Below the pieces are notes generated by a model. That model was given only the letters and a program-made list of their open reading frames with translations. It made no database searches and was not told where the DNA came from. Both the position numbers and the translations under genes were made by a program. DNA of 35,638 nucleotides, from NCBI GenBank assembly GCA_003427395.1, contig BFEA01000758.1:377251-412888 (forward strand), written 5' to 3'. This stretch comes from Chara braunii (taxonomy: Eukaryota > Streptophyta > Charophyceae > Charales > Characeae). Shown here one piece after another: positions 29,276-35,638 of this stretch. Position 1 is the first letter of the stretch; the number at the start of each line of letters is the position of its first letter.

Positions 29276-29677
29276 GTGGATTTCGGCGAAAAAAAGGGAA
29301 AAAAAGGGGTGGGGGGGGAGGCCTGGAAGCGCCAAGCTGGGCAGAGAAGCGGGACCAAGGCTGTGAGACAGCACCAAGCTGGGCAGAGAAGTGGGACCAA
29401 GGCTGTGAGGCAAGTGGAGGAACTGGGACAGAACTTCACAGGATCAGCTGACATGCTTGAAAAAGTGAGAGCATATTTGTTTTTTTGTGTGCTTGTTTTC
29501 CTCCATTCTCCATGGGCTGGAGGTTTGGCTTCTGTTAGAAATCAAGAAAGTAAGTCCGTCCTTTTTCTTTCTGGGGATGTTTGCGGTTGCAGGGAGCATT
29601 TATTAATACGACGAGAGGAAAGGCCTGCCCGAGAAATTGTTGCAGCTGTGAAGGTATTTGATGTGGATTCTAGCTGA
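29276..29677 (+). other. Hypothetical ORF with a 14-residue duplication
   Basis: 133 codons starting in a Lys/Gly-rich low-complexity stretch (poly-A and poly-G tracts), followed by two near-identical 14-residue units QAGQRSGTKAVRQ, and later EELGQNFTGSADMLEKV. After LEK the DNA reads GTGAGAG, a fair splice donor, followed by a T-rich stretch and GGTTGCAG at about 29583-29592, a fair acceptor; the hydrophobic middle of the ORF would then be intronic. The last part reads LLIRREERPAREIVAAVKVF. No family is recognised and it may be non-coding. Confidence 0.3.
29330..29412. repeat. 42-bp tandem duplication
   Basis: CCAAGCTGGGCAGAGAAG starts at 29332 and 29374, and each copy continues GGGACCAAGGCTGTGAG. 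The period is a multiple of three, so an open frame would be kept. Confidence 0.93.
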
Positions 29678-30022
29678 CACACTCACATTGACTTCTTCGG
29701 GAAAGTTTATGTTTTGCCTGAAATAATGTGAAATTGCCATTATGATTTGCGGCAATCTGTGTTGCACCCTTGTGATTTATGAGATTTGCAGTTGCCCCTT
29801 CTGACATGGGTTCACACTTGCAAAATATCCATCGCATTATCTGGGGCTGAAGTCTTTTCCCACTTGCAAAATATCCATTTGCACTTTTGGCAAGTAGGCA
29901 CCAAGGTGCATCCGCGGGAGGCCCAGAAGCAAGACACAAATTGTGTCCATAGCAGGGGGCAGCCACAAAATTGCGGGCATCAGATGCAAATTTTCAAAAA
30001 TTTTATGGGCAAATGGCAAGTG
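29678..30022. other. Unassigned flank of LTR element with 18-bp direct repeat
   Basis: No gene seen. CACTTGCAAAATATCCAT occurs at 29815-29832 and 29861-29878. Confidence 0.6.
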
Positions 30023-30964
30023 TGTGAGGCACAAGGCCTCGATAAGCCCTATTGGGCCCCTATTTGCAACAATGTCGGCCGTCCTAAGTGAAGGCAGGCT
30101 CGACAGACGACAAGAGGCTTATTTTGGACTACTTCGCAACTGGGGGAAAATTCCGGCGGTTGCGCAGTGCCAGTTAGCTGAAAGTGCCCAGGCCCTGGCC
30201 TCCTTTATCAAATGCATCTGCGTCAGGCCCTGGGCGAGATACGCCGCATGGACCCAACTCAGGCTGCGGGCAGTTGGTCACGGGTAACTGTCACAGGCCT
30301 TGGGCCTGATTCGTTTGGCCTGGGGCTCAGCCTCTCTGGGCCTACCGGAAGGTTCTGGGCAGGGGCCCAGCGCAGCCAGGCTGCACGCAAGGTAGGCAGG
30401 CCACTTCCATTTAGGAAAGGGCCTGCACATGCATTCGGGATTCGGGCACTGGCTGCATGCTGCGCAAGTGCTGCTGCGCTAACGCTGGCCAGCGCTCACG
30501 CGCTCATGGGCGAGCTGGAAGGAGCAGACAGCCATAGCCGAGCTGCGCTGCTGTATGCTGGATGGGGCGGATGGTGGTCCTTGGGTGCATGTGGCATNTG
30601 TGAGTTGGAGAACGAGGTTGTGAGTGATACGAGAGACATACCTGGTGCTTGAAGCATACGGCATTGGCCGAGATCTGCTCGTACTTCGGGGAGCTGCTGA
30701 CGTCATCGGCAGCATCGTAGATTAGGCTAGATAGGATCTGCCATCTGTAGTCTGGGCGTCGAGCGCCAGATAGGATATCGACATTGGTTCTTCGTTGATG
30801 ATGATGAGACTTTTCCAGCATTGTCAATTATGAGCTTTTGCTGTGTTCTTATTTGGTGGAACTCGTGATGCAATTCTGATATTGGTTCGAGGTCACGACT
30901 ATCTGGTCTCATGTGTATGATGCTGTTTGATTTCTGAGGCTCGCTATCACTCATTTTCCTTGCA
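30023..30964 (+). repeat. 5' LTR (942 bp)
   Basis: Begins TGTGAGGCAC and ends CTTGCA, the TG...CA form of LTRs. Homology with 35066-35638 starts exactly at the TG. Contains a bZIP-type palindrome TGACGTCA at 30698-30705, also present in the solo LTR. I cannot pick out a convincing TATA box or poly-A signal. One undetermined base at 30598. Confidence 0.93.
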
Positions 30965-30967
30965 ATT

Positions 30968-30979
30968 TGGTATCGGAGC
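30968..30979 (+). other. Primer binding site, initiator tRNA-Met type
   Basis: TGGTATCGGAGC lies three bases after the 5' LTR and differs by one base from TGGTATCAGAGC, the usual PBS complementary to the 3' end of plant initiator tRNA-Met. Confidence 0.9.
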
Positions 30980-32203
30980 TGTGGTACGGTGCGCTCATCT
31001 GGTTCTTGTCTTCTGCCTAAGGGGTACATGACCGCGGTCTGCTGGGCAAGCAGTCGTGGGAGGTGTGTAGTGAGGAGGGTGGAGACGAGTGAGGCGACCC
31101 AGGAGGTGACGGGTATCGCCTGGAAGGCTACTGAGTGGTGAATATTGGGTGTTTGCAGTGCGATGAGAACTATCCGATGTGTGATTGATGCTGAGGTGGA
31201 ACGGTGGTAAAATGCTGGTTGTGCCGAAGCAGCGATTGGTCATCACAATCAACATCGGGTCATCTGGTGAGAATATCTGTGGTTGGGGGCAGCTATTTTG
31301 AGGTACGTTGCATCTAACCTTATCTACCCTCTTCGACACTTCTTACCGTGAGGATGTGTATTCTGTCTTGAGAGTCCTCTCATGTGAGGAGTCATGTGCA
31401 CTCAACCTTGAGAGTCGTCGGCCTTCACGTGGAGCATCTCGAAGGAGAGGGCGGTGCTATCTGAAGGGCCCTGGACGAAGCACTGGGTCACGGTCACCAT
31501 GGTTGTGATCGTCCTCCTGTTTGCGACGTTAAATAATTCCTGAGGACTTCAGGGGCCGTCCATAAAAACGCCTCCTGATCAGCCAATCGGTCGGTGTAAG
31601 GCTTGCTGCACGCGAGGATAAACACGGTGCAGGGCTGGCCAGCTCAGCAGGACTCGGGGCACAGGGGTGGGCCGTGTGCACACCTTTAGACACGCACGCT
31701 GATTCTATTTTTATTTTGATTAGATAGATGTACGACCATTAACATCTGACAGACAACATAGTGAGAATTGTTTTCTGTTCAATGTGCTTTCTGTTTGCGG
31801 ACTAGTCAAAGTAAAATAGTTTTCGTTTGTAGGAATCTGAACTTACCTGTTGAACCCGAATGTATAGTTTCTGACCAAGCCACCGATTAATTAGTTTATT
31901 TTAAATCGGTCTGTGCCTGACGCTGCGGTAGGCATCAAATGAGTGTCCTAGTGCAGACGGTGTGCAGCTGTGTAGCTTATGAGCGATAGGGAGGTCCCAC
32001 AACCGGACGATAGGCTTTTGCGATCGGCAAGACGCCCTATAGCCCACTTGGCATTAGGACCAGAGGGTGACAAATTTCTGTTCCGCCAGCTAGGGCAGCA
32101 GAGGCGAGCAGCGGAGAGCTAGGGCAGCAGAGGCCAGCAGCGGAGAGCTAGGGCAGCAGAGGCCAGCAGGGCATTCGCAAGCAAAGCTGCTGCTTCAGCA
32201 GCC
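30980..32203 (+). other. Untranslated leader of LTR element
   Basis: About 1.2 kb without a credible coding frame between PBS and gag, expected to hold packaging or dimerisation signals. The only structure seen is the 29-bp repeat at 32089-32170. Confidence 0.6.
32089..32170. repeat. 29-bp tandem repeat, ~3 copies
   Basis: GCTAGGGCAGCAGAGGC begins at 32089, 32118 and 32147; copies differ by at most a base or two. Confidence 0.93.
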
Positions 32204-32740
32204 ATGGCAACTGTTGTGCAGTAGAGTTCCCAATCCAGCAGTTCAGGGTCTGTAGGGTCAACGGTTGCACAAACCCTGAGTCAGTCCACTGGCGTCATGG
32301 CAAGCCAGCCATTAGTGATGATTCTTGAAGAGGTCGCCATACAGCGAGCTGCTGATCGTGAGGCACAACTACAGCAGGCTTTGGGAGAGATTAAGGCAGA
32401 GAAGGAAAGAATGATCAGACGAAGAGTCAGGATGCAGCGGAGACAAGCGGAAATTAGCTAGTTAGAGGAGATGGACCCAGCAGAGTTGGATGATGATGTG
32501 AGGACCGTAAGGGCGGTCTTGCTAGGTGTGGTAGAGATGCAAGATCACCAGACGGCGATCTTACAGGACATCCAGCAGATTCTAGTCGTGCTGGTCGGGC
32601 GAGCGCAGGCGGCACCATCGCCGCCCGGGCCCGATGTCTGGCCCGTTGTACATCCTCCTCCTTTTGTCCCACCGGCACTGGGGTATCCCCATATACAACT
32701 CCAGCATCGGTCCAGCCCGTTTCCCTGGGTATGCCTTTAA
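32204..32740 (+). pseudogene. gag: gag N-terminal part
   Basis: From the ATG at 32204 the frame opens MATVVQ, hits a TAG at 32222-32224, then gives a Ser-rich stretch, a helix-rich segment (EEVAIQRAADREAQLQQALG, EIKAEKERMIRRRVRMQRRQ), a TAG at 32459-32461 and MDPAELDDDVRTVRAVLLGV with QILVVLVGR. Leucine and charged residues at heptad-like spacing suggest a coiled coil, as in the N-terminus of Ty3-type gag proteins. A frameshift near 32720-32735 leads into the next frame. Gag would form the particle in the cytoplasm. The start is chosen because no upstream in-frame ATG with sensible sequence exists. Confidence 0.7.
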
Positions 32741-33294
32741 CAGGTGGGTTCTCAGCAGGTCCTAGTGTACAGATTCCTGTACAGAGAGCGTTTTCCCAAC
32801 CTCCGTCGCAGGTTGCCGTAAGCAGGCAGCCCGCTGTCTCGCAGCCGGCACAGCCGCAGGATACACAGCCCCAGCAGCAGATAGTGCAACAGCCTAGTCC
32901 CCAAGGTCCACAGCCTGGAGGGGGACAGGTGCTGGGACAAAGTTAGTGGGTTCCAAAGACGGCTATCGCTGCTCCTAAACCCTTCACAGGGGACAAGAGG
33001 GGCGAAGACCTCGACACATGGTTGAGGTCAGTGCCAGTCTACGTTAAGTGTAAACTTACCCTGCCGCACGAGGAAGTGCTTGTGGCTGCCTCCTATTTAG
33101 AGGGGAGTGCAGCAAGATGGTTGAGTGGTTTAGTGCAGTTGCAAGGATACGGTCATGACTCTCGCGCTTGGGCAGTCAACCAGAAATTGGATGACTTCCT
33201 CAAGTTGGTGGAAGGCAGGTGGCATGATCCTCAGGAGGCTCAAAAGGCCACTGACGCGATCTTGACTTTGCACAACAGGCAGTTAAGTCAGTAA
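32731..33294 (+). pseudogene. gag: gag central part (retrotransposon gag domain)
   Basis: A Gln/Pro-rich spacer (QPQQQIVQQPSPQGPQPGGG) is followed by a TAG at 32944-32946 and then the capsid-like core: APKPFTGDKRGEDLDTWLRS, VLVAASYLEGSAARWLSG and QKLDDFLKLVEGRWHDPQEA. The blocks PFTGD, W, YLEGSAxxW and the F-x-x-L following are typical of the retrotransposon gag family. The TAA at 33292-33294 results from a one-base loss near 33280: the neighbouring frame carries on at once with KSVREATDAVERM. Confidence 0.85.
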
Positions 33295-33977
33295 GAGAGG
33301 CCACAGACGCAGTAGAGCGAATGATCTGTGTCCCTGGGGTGCGCTATGATCCCCAGGTTTTACTCACGTCCTACCTGAGATGCTTTCCTATGCCTCTCAG
33401 GAATCAGTTGGTAGGTGAGGCCAACATCAACATGCACAACTTTCCCTCGTTTAGCAAGAAGGCCCTAGACTTGGAAGCAAAGATAGGGCATGGACAGTCA
33501 CCCACGACGGATGATAGGAAAAAGTCGTTGCCTCCCAACTGGAAAGCGAAAGGACACATTATGTTTGTCGACAACGATGGTTCTACCATCGAGTTGGAAA
33601 TCGACTTCCAGGCAGGAGTGGGTACAGAGGCAGACAACGTAGAGGCTTCAGGGGCTGGAGTAGTCGCTGCCTCAGTACAACAAGGCAAGGCGATCGGTGG
33701 ACGTCGTGGAGGCTCCCGGTCCAGCAGTCAAGTAGACCCCAATGTTCCCCCATGGGAGAAAGCAGGTCTCACAGAGGACGTGTGGAGAGACAGGTACACC
33801 CGGCAGGCCTGTATTCGTTGTGGTCAATATGGCCAGAACCAATTCAAGTGCCTCAATAAGAAGGTGACCGAGAAGATCCCGCCTACGATGGGGCAGACGT
33901 TGGGATCCTCCACTCCCGTTGGTAGCAATGTGGCCAGCAGTTCTGGCATTGCTCCGGGAAACGCATCTGGCCAGTAG
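33280..33977 (+). pseudogene. gag: gag C-terminal part with altered zinc knuckle
   Basis: Continues the core as KSVREATDAVERMICVPGVR, then LTSYLRCFPMPLRNQLVGEA and a basic linker, ending in the nucleocapsid region RYTRQACIRCGQYGQNQFKC. The knuckle should read C-x2-C-x4-H-x4-C; here the histidine position is Gln (CAG for CAC or CAT), so zinc binding is doubtful. A Ser/Gly-rich tail precedes the TAG at 33975-33977, and the protease frame overlaps by a -1 shift, which could be the native gag-pol arrangement or a mutation. Confidence 0.85.
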
Positions 33978-34528
33978 GAATAGTAGTTGTTCCTGCTAGG
34001 GTCGAGGTGGTGGACACACCCTCACCATCTCGAGAGATGGCCCAAGCTACTCACTCCATCGTCATCCCACAAACACAGTCAGACCCATCGGGCCTCTGTT
34101 CGATGAATGTGTTCGAGTCCTTAGAGGAGCTAGAGGAGGGGTGGTCCAAATCAGACCCGCTAGCTTCTTGGACGGCATTGGCAAAAGCCCCTAGGAGTGA
34201 GATGTTCGTCGGCGAGGTAGTCATCGGCGGCCGTAAGGCCAGGGCCTATTATGACACTTGCTCGACTAGGAACTTCATTAGTCGCGCGTGGATTGAGAGG
34301 CTGCGCTTACAGGGGCAAGTGCAGCGCCCGAGTCGACCTGTGGAGTCGACCTGTGCCAACAAACAGTGCATGGTAGTCCACAACTACCTTCAGAACGTTG
34401 AGTGTTGTTTCCCGTACGTGGGAGGGGAACTGAGACATCGCGTTTCGTTCCTAGCGAGCGATGATCTCCCTATGGATATCTTGTTAGGTATGTACTACCT
34501 CTCCGTTGCACAGCCCCAGTTTGACTAG
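33978..34528 (+). pseudogene. Aspartic protease with altered active site
   Basis: Retropepsin-like protease that would cut the polyprotein. The open frame runs VVVPARVEVVDTPSPS through a Ser/Glu-rich linker to EVVIGGRKARAYYDTCSTRN with FIS, then a beta-rich middle and PMDILLGMYYL near the end. The family active site is D-(S/T)-G followed by x-T/S-x-N-F-I; here it reads DTC, a single-base change of Gly to Cys. The ILLGM block corresponds to the second conserved ILG motif. A TAG at 34526-34528 in place of an expected Trp or similar codon separates it in frame from the next segment (DRKVVKHPLPGG). Confidence 0.85.
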
Positions 34529-35029
34529 GATCGAAAAGTGGTCAAACACCCTTTGCCAGGTGGGGGGACCGCCCAATTACGCAAGTTCAAAGCTAGTAGT
34601 CTGATTGAGTCCTACGGATGCATGTGTGCAGCCACGTTCTATAACTATTATAAGCAAAATCCAGATGGGCCGTCATATGTAGTTCACATCCCTGGTCACC
34701 TACGCACTTACCTTGTATTCCACGCCTCCAAGCTCGCACCTTTCAAGGAAACTGACCAGTTTCCCTCTCGTCATTCAATGCTGCCACCAACTATGGACGG
34801 AGAAGTCGACATCGATGACATCGTGGATCACAGAGAAATGCCAGTTCCAAGACCTACCGGCAGGGGACATCCTCGGAAACCGAAGCTGCAGTATCGCGTT
34901 CGGTTCAGACATCACACTGATCCTAAGGAGGATAGATGGTTTACACAGGAGGAACTGATGCAGACCGCTCCACAGGTTGTCGCCCACTACGAGAAGTTAC
35001 TGCAGAAAGGAAAGCGCCAGATTGACTAA
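34529..35029 (+). pseudogene. Pol deletion product: PR-RT linker joined to integrase C-terminus and chromodomain-like tail
   Basis: Same frame as the protease. DRKVVKHPLPGGGTAQLRKF and SLIESYGCMCAATFYNYYKQ belong to the region between protease and reverse transcriptase. At about residue 45 the sequence switches to SYVVHIPGHLRTYLVFHASK with LAPFKE, the end of the integrase C-terminal module (Y-x-hydrophobic, P-x-x-L-x-x-x-x-VFH-x-SKL). The tail, DIDDIVDHREMPVPRPTGRG then LQYRVRFRHHTDPKEDRWFT with EEL, has the pattern of a chromodomain as found in chromoviruses, which directs integration to marked chromatin. More than 800 residues of reverse transcriptase, RNase H and integrase core are missing at the join near 34665. 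Frame is kept across it. Confidence 0.85.
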
Positions 35030-35052
35030 ACTTCTCAGAGGACTAGTGAAGT

Positions 35053-35065
35053 ATGGAGGAGGGAA
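35053..35065 (+). other. Polypurine tract
   Basis: ATGGAGGAGGGAA ends directly at the TG of the 3' LTR; the GGAGGAGGGAA part is purine only, as expected of the plus-strand primer. Confidence 0.88.
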
Positions 35066-35638
35066 TGCGAGGCACAAGGCCTCGATAAGCCCTACTGGGC
35101 CCCTATTTGCAACAGTGTCGGCCGCCCTAAGTGAAGGCAGGCTCGACAGACGGCAAGAGGCCTATTTTGGACTACTTCGCAACTGGGGGAAAATTCAGGC
35201 AGTTGCGCAGCGCCAGTTGGTTGAAAGCGCCCAGGCCCTGGCCTCATTTATCAAATGCATCTGAGTCAGGCCCTGGGTGAGATACGCAGCATGGACCCAA
35301 CTCAGGCTGCGGGCAGTTGGGCACGGGTAACTGTCACAGGCCTTGGGCCTGATTCGTTTGGCCTGGAGCTCAGCCTCTCTGGGCCTACCAGAAGGTTCTG
35401 GGCAGGGGCCCAGCGCAGCCAGGCTGCACGCAAGGTTGGCAGGCCACTTCCATTTAGGAAAGGGCCTGCACATGCATTCGGGATTCGGGCACTGGCTGCA
35501 TGCTGCGCAAGTGCTGCTGCGCTAATGCTGGCCAGCGCTCACACGCTCATGGGCGAGCTGGAAGGAGCAGACAGCCATAGCCGAGCTGCGCTGCTGTATG
35601 CTGGATGGGGCGGATGGTGGTCCTTGGGTGCATGTGGC
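35066..35638 (+). repeat. 3' LTR, truncated by window end
   Basis: Aligns without gaps to 30023-30595 of the 5' LTR with about 22 mismatches. Begins TGCGAGGCAC. The remaining ~370 bp and the target-site duplication lie outside the window. Confidence 0.95.

Larger units (their letters stand above)
30023..35638 (+). mobile_element. Internally deleted Ty3/gypsy LTR retrotransposon
   Basis: Complete left side (LTR, PBS, leader, gag, protease), then an abrupt join to the integrase C-terminus and chromodomain-like tail, a polypurine tract and a 3' LTR cut by the window edge. The 573 bases of 3' LTR seen differ from the 5' LTR at about 22 positions (16 transitions, 6 transversions; ~96% identity), so insertion is not recent. 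Reverse transcriptase, RNase H and integrase core are absent. Remaining frames carry stops (32222, 32459, 32944, 34526) and at least two frameshifts. Any movement would have needed enzymes from a related element. Confidence 0.93.

Noticed and set aside
30212-30652. 146-codon open frame
   Set aside because: It lies within the 5' LTR and is broken in the 3' LTR copy by TGA where the 5' copy has TGC.
32047-32070. TTGGCATTAGGACC as a second primer binding site
   Set aside because: It lies 1.1 kb inside the leader, has several mismatches to the tRNA-Met complement and does not follow an LTR end; the site at 30968 fits better.

Overview
This is repeat-dominated eukaryotic nuclear DNA. No intact host gene can be supported. 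Almost everything recognisable is a decayed transposable element, a tandem array or a microsatellite. Non-LTR (LINE) ORF2 fragments and Ty3/gypsy gag, protease, integrase and chromodomain-like fragments occur on both strands. The initiator-tRNA-Met primer binding site and the plant-style satellites point to a green-lineage genome. My guess, from the general look of the elements and without any search, is a TE-rich streptophyte alga such as Chara.

Layout. 0.0-1.5 kb: a GA microsatellite, a short tandem duplication and a 5' LINE ORF2 fragment (endonuclease plus linker). 1.5-8.1 kb: mostly unassigned DNA with a TATA-like site and small repeats. 8.1-11.3 kb: purine-rich non-coding DNA built from two diverged ~1.3 kb units that share short hairpins and carry a 26-bp minisatellite. 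11.3-15.1 kb: a possible transcript start and splice donor, a CTT microsatellite, a 91-bp satellite with a ~272-bp trimer, a satellite alternating 81- and 92-bp units (173-bp dimer), and a CT microsatellite. 15.1-24.3 kb: unassigned DNA with two minus-strand copies of an unrecognised TE-like reading frame, short tandem duplications, and a minus-strand integrase remnant with a D-x35-E pair. 24.35-29.0 kb: a 3' LINE copy (reverse transcriptase, zinc-binding tail and C-poor 3' tail) with a solo LTR inserted in its tail. 30.0-35.6 kb: an LTR retrotransposon with 5' LTR, PBS, leader, gag, protease, integrase C-terminus with chromodomain-like tail, PPT and a 3' LTR cut by the window end.

No element looks able to move by itself. 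The LINE reverse transcriptase has lost two active-site aspartates. The 5.6-kb LTR element has lost reverse transcriptase, RNase H and the integrase core, and its remaining frames carry stops and frameshifts. The parts of most interest are the two neighbouring satellites, which look like relatives with different higher-order periods, and the hairpin-bearing ~1.3 kb unit upstream of them. All alignments, periods and mismatch counts were done by eye from the sequence.
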